Source of the DNA: Deinandra increscens subsp. villosa
Taxonomy: Eukaryota > Streptophyta > Magnoliopsida > Asterales > Asteraceae
Assembly: GCA_039602395.1 (NCBI GenBank)
Contig: JBCNJP010000025.1
Coordinates: 41,270,922-41,334,921, forward strand
Direction of reading: 5' to 3'
Length of the DNA: 64,000 nt
Positions 44,876 to 53,876 of the stretch are shown in pieces; position 1 is the first letter of the stretch, and every line of letters begins with the position of its first letter. The translations under genes were made by a program, and so were the position numbers. A model generated the notes under the pieces. That model saw nothing but the letters and a program-made list of their open reading frames with translations, did no database searches and was not told the origin of the DNA.

Positions 44876-45567
44876 AACATCTTCAACAGCTTCAAGAACT
44901 CGATGAACACTTGAAACTTGGAAAAAATGTAGCAACTTTAATCCTTGAAAAAACGTCAAAAATGAGTGGAAACCATCGATTCTTGACACAAATCAGGTTT
45001 AGAGACATGCATGGCCACTTACACATCCTAAACAGCAGCAAAACTCGATCGAATCAGACCCATATTCTGGAAATCTTCAAGAACACGAAGAACACCGCGA
45101 AACGCGCACTAGTGTGTGTTTTTCTAGATCTGCCAAAATGGTTGAGATTCAGACGAAATGGATGCTTTCAATGGATCCGGAACGCATTTTCCACTAAGAT
45201 TCAAGCTTTGTTTCATCCAAATCCATCAACAAAAACACCAAAAAACGCAGAATCAAACTCCAAAATCTTCAAAAACCCTAAAAACGTAAAGAACTCCACT
45301 GTTACGAATTTTCAGCTCTGATCTATATTTCTTCAACAGATTTGCAGAAGTAAAACATGAAATAACATCAAGATGAAGTCAATGGACCCAGATCTAACAT
45401 CCAAAACATCAAATCTGTCCAGAATCATCCAAAAATGAAGAAAAATATGAAAAAATCTCAAAAAGTGGAATTTCTCACCTTCACTTAATTCAAGCTCAAA
45501 ATCCAGATTCGAGTGACCAGATTCATCGTGAGATGAAATCTGATCGGTTACCCGCTCTGATACCATT

Positions 45568-46196
45568 TGTCAGGACCGATTTTCACATCAAGAATCCTGA
45601 TCTTGAGCAAGAACAAAGGTTCGGATTCGAAAAACCCAAAATGAGATGATGAAGATGGAGATGAGAAGAAGAATCATAGATAATCAAACATAAGAGATGA
45701 TGAACAAGTCGAATGATTTCATTAATCGAATGATTACAATCAAGAAATCATGACAAACACTCTATCTCTAGAATTTCATGACTCACTCTCTCTTTCTAGA
45801 ATGGAAATCTCACAATCTACAAGAAAATCATCATCTCCACACTCAGAGACTCTTTCTTGTAATGGGCACCCTCACTATATATAGTAAGGGTGACTAACAA
45901 CAGAAAAACATAAAAACTGAACAAATTTACAAGAAAGGAAAATAACATAAATATTAATTAAATCAAAGTTGATTTAATTAATCCGAAGCTTGACTCGCTC
46001 GAACCGATCTTCCATTGACTTTTACGTTGACCGTTGACCAGAACGGTTGACTTTTCCGGAAAACGGTCTTCGGTCCAAACTGCAAGCCTCGAGCATCACA
46101 ACCCGTGTCTCTGAATCAATTCACATAGATTCTTCAGTCGAATGCTTCGGTAAACAGATTTGATGGCGTCAGTCACATAGATTTTAAGTTCCAACA
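45568..46196 (-). repeat. LTR copy 2 (shared middle LTR, 629 bp)
   Basis: Same length and ends as copy 1. It is flanked by a PBS on its left (45554-45565) and by a polypurine tract on its right (46197-46208). Thus it is the 5' LTR of the left unit and the 3' LTR of the right unit at the same time. Confidence 0.92.
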
Positions 46197-46713
46197 ATTC
46201 CCCCTTGACTGATGCTTTCAAATCTGTTCAACTGCTGAAGAATCGCTCTGCCGTACATCTTCAATGAGTAACTGATAAACCGGAGACAATCTGTTGTAGA
46301 GATTCCCCCTCTGAATAAGCTTCTTCTGTTCTCGTTGCTCCAGTTGAGAGCCCAGTGCTGCTGCTCACTCGGTTCACACGGTCGGGTACAATACTGAGAA
46401 AACGCTGAACATCAGAGTCAATACTGCAACGAACTGAATCAGATAAACCAATTAAACACTGAACATGCTCCAACTTCAGATAATCGACCCGATATCCAAA
46501 TCCATAATAATTCCTCCTATTTCTCTAAATATCTCCAAAAACATCAAGTCGGAAGCGTAAAAATCTGATGCGGAGAGTCGAACTGTCGCGATCGGTTGCC
46601 TAGAGAAACCAGATAAACAAACTGAAATCAGACAATCTTGCGAAAAACCGGAAGTCGGATGCTGACAGTTGTGAATGACCCATAAATAAATCTTGTGTTT
46701 CGCGTGACTGGGT
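46197..46713 (-). other. Internal region B, left part, non-coding
   Basis: About 2% different from 42916-43435. Ends at 46709-46713 (TGGGT), the target-site duplication of the copia inserted here. Continues at 60596. No coding content. Confidence 0.8.
46709..46713 (+). repeat. Left target-site duplication TGGGT
   Basis: TGGGT here and at 60596-60600 flank the copia element exactly. Comparison with internal region A shows the uninterrupted sequence carries a single copy. Confidence 0.9.
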
Positions 46714-47363
46714 TGTAGGGATATGATCATGTAATAGTAAGCGTATGTCTGGATATTATTTAAGCCTACGGGGTCACACGTCTCGACACCAAATGTATTA
46801 ATATTAATTAATGGTTAATTAATATTTATCACGAACATTTAACGAGGTTTCGTTAAAAACTGACAGTTAATTGTTAACAGAGGGGTGTTAGTTGTAATTA
46901 GAGAGAGTTGGATTTGGATTACAATTAAGAGAAGGATATGGATAAAGCCTCTAGGCCGATTTCGACTAGGGCTCTATGCCTATCCCAATCTTGTTCTCCA
47001 TGTATCTAAACACTATAAATAAATCCTCTGGGTTTAAGGTTTAGTTGCTGCTTTTATCAGATAAAAGAAAACCCTAATCTCTCTCTATTCTCTCTCGATT
47101 TCGGCAACAAGAAGAACCCTAGGGGTTTCGGTTCTTGTGTGGTTCGACCAAGCCTACATCAAGGGGAGTTCGTGATCGGTTGCTAGCACATAGCATTGGT
47201 GTGTCGTGTGTGCGATCGTAGAGGGATTTGCTTTAAATCCTCCAAGAGATCAAGTCTTGCCGAGCTAAAAAGGTACACGTTCTAAAACCGGTTAGTTAGA
47301 TTAATTCATAGGATTCTTTCCGCTACGTACTCGTGTTTTGATAAATAGTTGTACAACCCAACA
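46714..47363 (+). repeat. 5' LTR of the copia element (650 bp)
   Basis: Starts TGTAGGGATATG and ends CAACCCAACA. CTATAAATAAATCC near 47010-47025 is a good TATA box. Six substitutions separate it from the 3' LTR. Confidence 0.92.
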
Positions 47364-47364
47364 G

Positions 47365-47378
47365 TGGTATCACAAGCC
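47365..47378 (+). other. PBS of the copia element
   Basis: TGGTATCACAAGCC, 1 bp after the LTR. It resembles the iMet complement (TGGTATCAGAGC) in the first eight bases, then differs. Confidence 0.75.
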
Positions 47379-47519
47379 ACCTATGATTTTAATTAATTAC
47401 CGGGAATAAAACTTGGAAGGGGGGTAACCAACATATGATTCTAGCTTTTCGATCCATTTAAAAATCGTGTTTTACAATTGGGAAAAGTTTCGCAAATTGG
47501 TAAAAACGAAAAAAATTCG

Positions 47520-47960
47520 ATGAAAAACGACTTTTCGACCTGATCGAAAAGTCCCTGATCGAAAGCGCTTCTCGACCCGATCGGAAACCCTTGTTTTCCG
47601 ATCGAAAACCGCTTCTCGACCCGATCGGAAACCCTTGTTTTCCGATCGGAAACCCTTCTCGACCCGATCGGAAACCCTTGTTTTCCGATCGGAAACCTTT
47701 GTCCCGATCGAAAACCCGTGTTTTTCGATCGGAAACCTATGGTGGATCGGAAACCCGTGTTCCGATCGTAAACCCCTTTTCCGATCGGAAACCTATCGTA
47801 GATCGTAAACCTTTTTCCGATCGGAAACCCCTTATTTTCGACTTGTTCAATAGTAAACTCGAAGTCGTAATAATCGAAAAGTGATGTTCTCGATCGGAAA
47901 CCCTCTTTCCGATCGAAAACTATATAATTGGATCGAAAACCTCTAGCCGAATCGGAAACC
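47520..47960 (+). repeat. CCGATCGGAAACCC minisatellite in the copia leader
   Basis: About twenty copies of a motif near CGATCGGAAACCC. In the left half they form a higher-order unit of about 45 bp (CTTCTCGACCCGATCGG..., then CTTGTTTTCCGATCG) repeated three times. No convincing protein; ORF 47591-47884 is a translation of the repeat. Confidence 0.8.
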
Positions 47961-48068
47961 CTTATTTTAGGTCTAAAATCTGATTTTGTGATCTAAAATT
48001 GAGAACCCAAGTTTTGTTATTTGATAATCAACATGTTGTACCTTTATTTTAAATGTTAAAAGGAAGTA

Positions 48069-48073
48069 AAAAC
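48069..48073 (+). repeat. Left target-site duplication AAAAC
   Basis: AAAAC here and at 54224-54228 flank the gag-only copia. Confidence 0.88.
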
Positions 48074-48420
48074 TGTTGATACCTGAAATGTGCGTCGTGT
48101 GAAGTATCGAATGAAGACCAAGTTCAAGCCAATATAGGGTTGGCCGAATTAGGTCCGAACCTGAAGTTCGGACCGGCCGAACCTGGGGTTCGGAGGACGT
48201 TCGGCCAGTCGTGTATAAATAGTAGTTTGGTCTTTGTGTTTAGGGGTTCTGAGAGTGAGCAAATCTTAAGTGTGTGTTTCTGAGTGTGTTTCTCTGTGTC
48301 AATTCTCTGTGCTTTACTGATTGTAATTGTTCTCGTTTGATCAATAAAACAATCGGTTATTTACGTTTTGATGTTCGATTAGCTAGATTGAGTAGACGAT
48401 CCGATGCTCACGCATTTTCA
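48074..48420 (+). repeat. 5' LTR of the gag-only copia (347 bp)
   Basis: TGTTGATACC...CGCATTTTCA. Contains a foldable promoter block (48141-48207) and a TATA box TATAAATA at 48214-48221. AATAAAA at about 48345 is a likely polyadenylation signal. Confidence 0.93.
48141..48207 (+). promoter_or_regulatory. Cruciform-capable block next to the TATA box
   Basis: The outer stem TGGCCGAA (48141-48148) / TTCGGCCA (48200-48207) encloses two hairpins: GGTCCGAAC (48152-48160) / GTTCGGACC (48166-48174) and CCGAACC (48177-48183) / GGTTCGG (48187-48193). All pairs are perfect. The block ends 6 bp before the TATA box at 48214. The same block is at the same place in the 3' LTR (53944-54010). Confidence 0.7.
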
Positions 48421-48422
48421 AG

Positions 48423-48434
48423 TGGTATCAGAGC
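48423..48434 (+). other. PBS of the gag-only copia (tRNA-iMet)
   Basis: TGGTATCAGAGC, a perfect complement of initiator tRNA-Met, 2 bp after the LTR. Confidence 0.92.
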
Positions 48435-48639
48435 TTTCTGGTTCACTCTACTGATCTGTGGTTGCTATTCTCGGATTATTGAACGTTTTTGAATTTTTCT
48501 CGTGTTTCATTTCGTGCTTTCTATCTTTTTTTTTTGATGTGCAATTTGTGCCAAAACTGTTCCTAAACCACTTCCTATTGACTTTTCTGATCTACCACAT
48601 CAAGTTTCGTCAAAATCAGTCCGTTTTCACGAGTTTTCG

Positions 48640-48903
48640 GAAAATGTCTTCGAGGTTCGGAGGTTACTGGGCAAGCTCGGAGTAACCGCTCCGAACTTGA
48701 GGTTCGGAGGTGACTCGGAGAGAGTTCGGCGAGAGTTCGGTGGTGTATCGGTCTGGTTCGGTGAGATTTGAGGTTCGGAGGTAGATCGGAGCTGGTTGTT
48801 GTTTCGGACAAGGTTCGGAGCTCGTTCGGATTTTGTTTTAGGTTCGGACTAAGTTCGGTGAGAGTTCGGACGGCAGAATAAGTTCGGAGCAAGTTCGGAG
48901 GGC
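48640..48903 (+). repeat. GTTCGGAG repeats in the gag-only copia leader
   Basis: About fifteen copies of a motif near GGTTCGGAG spaced 10-25 bp, ending just before the Gag start. The same TTCGG core makes up the cruciform block of the LTR. No ORF of its own. Confidence 0.75.
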
Positions 48904-48925
48904 AGTATTGTTCAGTTTTTCAACG

Positions 48926-51745
48926 ATGACGGAATTTCAAGCTTTTGCCTCAATGCAAAGTGCTATGCAGACCATGATGAATTATGACAATGAAATCGGA
49001 ACAAGTCAGAAAGTTCCCAAATTGTTAAAACTAGAAGATTATCAGAATTGGAAGAAACGATTTTCAGCGTATATCAGCACAAATAATATTGACTTATGGA
49101 TTCCAATTAGAAAATTGTATGAAAAACCAAAAGAAGATGGAGAGTCTAAGGAAATTGAAGATTTTGATGCTGCTGAAAGAAAAAGTTATGAACTTGAACA
49201 AAAAGCTTATGGTTATCTTACCATGGCTTTACCTACTGAACTGTTACATCAATTCAGCACGTGTAAGAAGTCAAAGCAGTTATGGGATGCTTTATCAGCA
49301 AGGTGTGAAGGAAATGATCAGTATAAGAAAAGTCGAAAGAAGGTTTTGAGTAAGGAATTTGATAATTTTCAGCATTATGAGAATGAAAATATAACAGCTC
49401 TTGTCTCAAGGTTATCTCATCTGATTAGTGAATTGAAGATTGTGGGAATTGAGAAAACTGATGAAGAGTTAAAGGAAAAGATTATGGAAGCATTACCAGA
49501 CAAATGGGAAAATTATGTTTTGCTTATCACTCATGATAAAGAATACTCAACATTGACATTTCATGAGCTTACTGGAAAGCTTCATGCTCGAGAAATGGAA
49601 ATGTTAAATTCAAAGAAGTCAACTGCTACCTTGCAACATCCTGAGTTGTATCATGGTGAAAATAGTGCAAGCATGAGTGCAAAGTCTAAGCCAAATCAGA
49701 ATACAGCACCAAGTGTTGCTTTTCTAGCTGGAGCTTCAGGAAATTCTGATAACAATTCTTCAAGGGGCTGTCATTTCACTATTCCAAATTTTTCAAATCA
49801 AAATGATTTTTCAACAGAATCAACCGATGATTGTGCTAAAATGATTTCTGCATTGATTTCATCATCTTTTGGTCTGATTCTCAAAAATGTTGCTGACGCA
49901 AAGTTAACCAGTGAGGATCTTGATGCTCTTGATGATGATCAATTAACTGAATTGGATGTTTCGTGGCAATATGCTATGTTGTGTCAACGATCTAAAAGAT
50001 TTTTTAAGAAACATGGAAGGAGTATTTCTGGTGACAAATTGGGGTTTGACAAGTCCAAACTCAAGTGCTTTAAATGTCAACAACTTGGACATTTTGCCAA
50101 AGAATGTCAACAGAAAACTAATACGTCACAATCATCAAAGCCTGGGTTTACTCAACCATCTACTAGTAATACAGGTAAGACCACTGCTTTGGTTGCTCAA
50201 AATGATGGTGTATATGATTGGGGTCAAAAATTTGGGTATGATTCTTCAGCTTTTATAGTTACCCATGATTTACAAGAAGATTATGGTTCAGATACTAGTT
50301 CAGATACTAGTTCAATACCAAGTTCGTATGCATCTGCTGAAAACTTGGAGAGTTTGATGAAAGAAAATGCTTTGTTGATGAATAAAGTTCAACAATTGAC
50401 TGAAGAGTTTGAGGTGGTTAAATCTGAATTGAAGATTTCTAAAGAATGTGAAAAGGATTTGTTTTTGAAGAATGAGGATTTGACTAATGAAATCACAATG
50501 TTGAATAAAGTTTTAGAAGTATTGAAGCAAGAAAAGAAGAATGTTGAAATTTCGAAAGCTGAAAGTTTTGAAGAAAAAGATGAATTAGTCAAAGAAGTGA
50601 AGAAATGGAAGGAAGAGGCAGAAGATGCTGCAAATGATTTTCAGAATTTGTTTGATAAATCCAAGATTAAGCTTGATTTGCTTAATAAGAGTATTGAAGA
50701 ATCTGATGCTAAAATCAAAGCATATCAAGTTGATATGGAAAAATTATTAGATGATAAGCGGGAGTTGACTAGGGTTAACAAGGTTCAAACTGCAAATCTG
50801 GAAATTCAAAAGAGAAATGAGGATAAACTGAAGAAAGAACTTCATGAAGGTCTTGACAATCTTCGTCTGCAAAAGTTTGAAACTCATAAAGTTGCCAAGC
50901 GCTTGATTGCTAAAGAAAAGGAATTTGCAGAGGCTCAACAGCAAATTTCTGATCTCAAAATTCAAGTTCTTGATGCTAAAAGATTGCTCAACAATGTTTC
51001 TAATTCTCAGGTTTTCACAAGCTTCTTAGCAAATGATGCAAATTTTGAAAGAATGTTTGATAAAACTGCATCACCCCCTGCTCATATCATGGAAGCTGTC
51101 AAAGACGTGAAGGAACAGGTTGATGATTTTGATTGTTCAAAGATATCTGTTCCTACTTCTGAAGAAGCAAAGGTTGTCAAGAAAAAGAAAACCAAGAAGA
51201 ACAAGAAAAAGGTCGTGCAATCTGAGATTCCTCCAGCACCAAAGTTTATGTCAGGTTTGTCGTCTGCTGATAATGAGAAATCGGCTACTTCAAGTGACAA
51301 GATTCAGTCTCAACCAGAAATTGATGAGTCAATTTTCTATGATCAAAAGAAACTTCCTGATGTGAAAGCTGAATTCACAAGATTAGCCAAGAATGGTCAT
51401 TCTACATCGGAGGTGAAAGGATCTGGCAAGAATGTTGGTTTGGGTTTTCATGAAAAGAAGGATATCGCTGTGGAGGTTCAGGCATCTTCATCCCCAGATT
51501 TGAAGAAATTAAAGATGAAACAAGTGAAGAAGGAAGTTTTTCAAGCTGATAAAATTCAACCCGAACGTTTTTACAAACTCAAGGGTTCGGATCAATTATT
51601 TTCAGACAAAGAATTTCCACTTCATTGTGTTGATGCTCGGAAAATTGCTGAGGTCTTTGTGAAAGCAACCCTTTCTTCTTCACGTTCTCAATCTCTAAGC
51701 CCTACTTCTAAATGGGTGTATGATCATCAGGCATCAGGTATATGA
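48926..51745 (+). CDS. gag: SIRE-type Gag of the young copia, 939 residues
   Basis: The start chosen is ATG 48926 (MTEFQAFASMQSAMQT); the open frame runs 18 nt further upstream, but only to a TTG. Order: UBN2-type capsid domain (KAYGYLTMALPTELLHQF, LWDALSARCEGNDQYKKSR, LSHLISELKIVGIEK, DKWENYVLLITHDKEYSTLTF; about residues 70-240); LTSEDLDALDDDQLTELD helix; CCHC knuckle CFKCQQLGHFAKEC at residues 381-394; acidic Ser-rich linker; a long Lys/Glu coiled coil (about 475-690); a KKKKTKKNKKK basic patch. Gag binds and packages element RNA into cytoplasmic particles. A frame this long with no stop, in an element without pol, fits selection or very recent amplification. It overlaps the next ORF in the +1 frame. 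Confidence 0.9.
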   Translation: MTEFQAFASMQSAMQTMMNYDNEIGTSQKVPKLLKLEDYQNWKKRFSAYISTNNIDLWIPIRKLYEKPKEDGESKEIEDFDAAERKSYELEQKAYGYLTMALPTELLHQFSTCKKSKQLWDALSARCEGNDQYKKSRKKVLSKEFDNFQHYENENITALVSRLSHLISELKIVGIEKTDEELKEKIMEALPDKWENYVLLITHDKEYSTLTFHELTGKLHAREMEMLNSKKSTATLQHPELYHGENSASMSAKSKPNQNTAPSVAFLAGASGNSDNNSSRGCHFTIPNFSNQNDFSTESTDDCAKMISALISSSFGLILKNVADAKLTSEDLDALDDDQLTELDVSWQYAMLCQRSKRFFKKHGRSISGDKLGFDKSKLKCFKCQQLGHFAKECQQKTNTSQSSKPGFTQPSTSNTGKTTALVAQNDGVYDWGQKFGYDSSAFIVTHDLQEDYGSDTSSDTSSIPSSYASAENLESLMKENALLMNKVQQLTEEFEVVKSELKISKECEKDLFLKNEDLTNEITMLNKVLEVLKQEKKNVEISKAESFEEKDELVKEVKKWKEEAEDAANDFQNLFDKSKIKLDLLNKSIEESDAKIKAYQVDMEKLLDDKRELTRVNKVQTANLEIQKRNEDKLKKELHEGLDNLRLQKFETHKVAKRLIAKEKEFAEAQQQISDLKIQVLDAKRLLNNVSNSQVFTSFLANDANFERMFDKTASPPAHIMEAVKDVKEQVDDFDCSKISVPTSEEAKVVKKKKTKKNKKKVVQSEIPPAPKFMSGLSSADNEKSATSSDKIQSQPEIDESIFYDQKKLPDVKAEFTRLAKNGHSTSEVKGSGKNVGLGFHEKKDIAVEVQASSSPDLKKLKMKQVKKEVFQADKIQPERFYKLKGSDQLFSDKEFPLHCVDARKIAEVFVKATLSSSRSQSLSPTSKWVYDHQASGI

Positions 51746-52178
51746 TTCTCATTCTGATCATGTTAGAGATATTCATATGTGTTCTTCGCAGGTACATCAA
51801 AGATGGGATAAAATAACACGAATTTGTTATATTTGCCGTCGCCCAGGACATATGGCAAAAGAGTGTCCCTCACCTGCTAGTTCCTCACAAAGATTTCATA
51901 TGAAATCAGTTTTTGGTAATTCTGCCACAACAAAGTTCTTTGATAACCAAGGCAGAGTTTTTGATGAAGTTGAGCCTACATTCTTTCATATACAAAAACG
52001 TTTTGTTCCAAAGTTTTCAAAGGATCAAAATGTAGGTTCATCATCACAGTCACCTGTGACTGTTTCATCGAAAACTGAATTACCAAAACAACAGGAATGG
52101 AAACCTAAGGTGGTTTCAAAGCAAGCTCAGGACACTGGTCGACCAGAAGCAATTCGCTTCGGGTCGTTTGTGAACTAA
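51699..52178 (+). CDS. Gag C-terminal extension with second CCHC knuckle, +1 frame
   Basis: Open from 51699 (first ATG 51720), overlapping the end of Gag by 47 nt. Contains CYICRRPGHMAKEC (from about 51829), matching the second knuckle of SIRE-type Gag, then a Lys/Ser-rich tail. In the SIRE-like element at 14302-17102 the equivalent knuckle is part of the same frame as the coiled coil, so here it is separated either by one mutation or by a +1 frameshift used in translation. No obvious slippery site was seen. There is no protease motif after it. Confidence 0.65.
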   Translation, partial: ALLLNGCMIIRHQVYDSHSDHVRDIHMCSSQVHQRWDKITRICYICRRPGHMAKECPSPASSSQRFHMKSVFGNSATTKFFDNQGRVFDEVEPTFFHIQKRFVPKFSKDQNVGSSSQSPVTVSSKTELPKQQEWKPKVVSKQAQDTGRPEAIRFGSFVN

Positions 52179-52362
52179 TCCGGTTGTCCAGTATGCAGGT
52201 ACTTCTAGAAGACCTTTCGATGATTGAAAAATTGTCGATGGAGGAGTATTCTGTTTTAACTTAAATTTCGTGAAATATTTTTCTAACCTGCAAATTGTCT
52301 GCATTCTAAACCTTGAAACATATCCGTGTTGATTGATCAATTTTCTTTGCTTACGTTTTTCT

Positions 52363-52429
52363 CAAAAAGCCAAAAATAGAGTCTTCTTTTTGTGTAAAAT
52401 GAAAATCCAAAAATAGAGTTTTCATTTTA
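52363..52429 (+). other. Two hairpins with the same loop sequence and different stems
   Basis: Hairpin 1: CAAAAAG (52363-52369) / CTTTTTG (52386-52392). Hairpin 2: TAAAATGAAAA (52395-52405) / TTTTCATTTTA (52419-52429). Both loops contain CCAAAAATAGAG. They lie directly before the purine tract AAGGGGGAG. Confidence 0.5.
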
Positions 52430-52841
52430 AGGGGGAGAATTGTAAGTAAGGGGGAGTAATTGAGAAAAATGCATGGTATGGGGAGAAGGTGAATACATGC
52501 AAAATATATAATGAAGGGATGTGAATACATGCATAATATAAAATTGTGAGAAATTGATCATTGGGAAATGATGGTACATTGGCATACGTATCTGACTTAT
52601 GGATAAAGTAGATAAAAGGGGCCATAAGATCATTGTTTGATGTGCGTGGTAGGCTTGACAAATCAGAAAGTATTCAGATGTGATATACACTAAATACTAA
52701 TGCTTGACCATGTGGACAACATCTTGATGCATATTTCATGATTCAAAAAGAAAAATAAGTGTGAAATTCAAAATGAGAAGTCACTGTGTATACATGTGTT
52801 CATTTTGCAAAGATTTAATCTTGTTTGATTTTCTTTATTTT

Positions 52842-53081
52842 GTCAAACGATCGGACTTTCTCTGCGTATCGAAAGATCGACCTGATTGTTGTTCGTTTGA
52901 CGTTCTGCTTTATTTTCTTTGGTGTTTCGTATAACTCATCGGACTTTCTCTGCGTGTACGAGAGTACCGACCTGATTGTTGTTGAGTTATACAATTTCAA
53001 CTTGTTTTATTTTTCTTATTTTGTTAAATCCGAGGCCTTATCTGCGTATCGAAAGATCGACCTTAAGGTAGACGATTTAAC
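52842..53081 (+). ncRNA. Three covarying structured-RNA units (candidate new RNA motif)
   Basis: Units at 52842-52901, 52929-52992 and 53023-53081. Outer stems: GTCAAACGA/TCGTTTGAC, GTATAACTCA/TGAGTTATAC, GTTAAATC/GATTTAAC. All are perfect, and differ in sequence from one another. Core in all three: (C/A)TCTGCG, a bulged T, then an inner hairpin with GNRA loop, then CGACC. The inner stems are ATC-GAAA-GAT, GTAC-GAGA-GTAC and ATC-GAAA-GAT, so stem and loop both vary while the fold is kept. A second helix TCGG/CTGA (units 1, 2) or GAGG/CCTT (unit 3) lies between. It is not a hammerhead: CUGANGA and the GAAA linker are not in place. Role unknown; packaging, dimerisation, nuclear export or recognition by the partner's enzymes are possible. 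Confidence 0.65.
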
Positions 53082-53865
53082 GTTCTTATTTCTTTTTGCA
53101 TGGAACACAGTTGACTGTATCATGAAAAATAGTATGCAATGTGAAAGTTCACAAATGCAATCACACAAAAGAAAAAGAAAGAAAAACAGAAAAATGTCTG
53201 AATATGTCTGATAGTGTGGGGTACACTGGTCAAAGCAAATCTAATCAATACCTTAACATATCCAGATGTTATGAGTATGATTCTGTCTGAGCTTAAGATG
53301 GACAAATTATACCAGCAATCGACATGACTTATGTGTTTCAATTAATTGAAATTGAAGTATAGTTCAGTGCGTTATGATCAATATGATCCCATATAGTGAT
53401 CTTTCTCATACCAAAAATAGTGTCTGATTCTGTATTACAATTTCATTCCATTTTAAGAAAAGATCAAAAAGATTTTAGGTGTGTTTTGATATAAACTTTC
53501 AAAAAGTCAAAAAGATTTTGTTTCTGCTTTATTTTCGATCTGATCAACACGTGATACAAATCTTTTTTCAAAATCATATCTTGGAGTCTCAAAGAGACGT
53601 TTTGCGTCAAGATTATTTAAGTGTTAATGCAGGATGCTGTTGTGCAAGCTATCACAACTTCAAGTCTTCTGAAGCTGTTGATAAAGACCAGAGATATACT
53701 AGATATCGTCAAAGTATTCAAGATCAAGTTACGATTGAGTTGAGGAGGAGTTTGTTCGAAGATTCATTTCATTGGATAAACGGATTCTTTACTTGAGGGG
53801 GAGCTTGATTGAAGATACATAGTTGATGATATTGAGAAGAAATGATAAGAGATACTGCACACGAC

Positions 53866-53875
53866 GAGGGGGAGT
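53866..53875 (+). other. Polypurine tract of the gag-only copia
   Basis: GAGGGGGAGT just before the 3' LTR start TGTTGATACC at 53877. Confidence 0.85.
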
Positions 53876-53876
53876 T

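Larger units (their letters stand above)
42916..45567 (-). other. Internal region A of the tandem element, non-coding
   Basis: Polypurine tract at 42916-42927, PBS at 45554-45565. No Gag or Pol motif in any frame. Contains CCAATCAGA/GATCCRCGTGAG repeats (about 43980-44470) and nine TCGTTAAG motifs (44693-44875). A 136-codon plus-strand ORF (44911-45321) is antisense to the element and is not conserved in frame in the second copy. Confidence 0.8.
52179..53865 (+). other. Untranslated 3' region of the gag-only copia
   Basis: Nearly 1.7 kb without protein. Contains hairpins with a common loop (52363-52429), two AAGGGGGAG purine tracts at about 52429-52463, the three structured units (52842-53081), a further foldable segment at about 53577-53616 (ATCTTG/CAAGAT around GTCTC/GAGAC) and GAGGGGGAG at about 53797. 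Scattered ORFs here have no recognisable content. Confidence 0.6.

Noticed and set aside
44911..45321. 136-codon ORF with a counterpart at 62155-62601
   Set aside because: Antisense to the element. The two copies share the start but then diverge by a frameshift, so the protein is not under constraint.
47520..47960. CRISPR-like array
   Set aside because: Short repeats with irregular spacing, no unique spacers of constant length, eukaryotic retrotransposon leader.
52842..53081. Hammerhead ribozyme
   Set aside because: The three-stem look invited the test, but CUGANGA, the GAAA linker before stem III and the NUH cleavage site are not in the right places on either strand.
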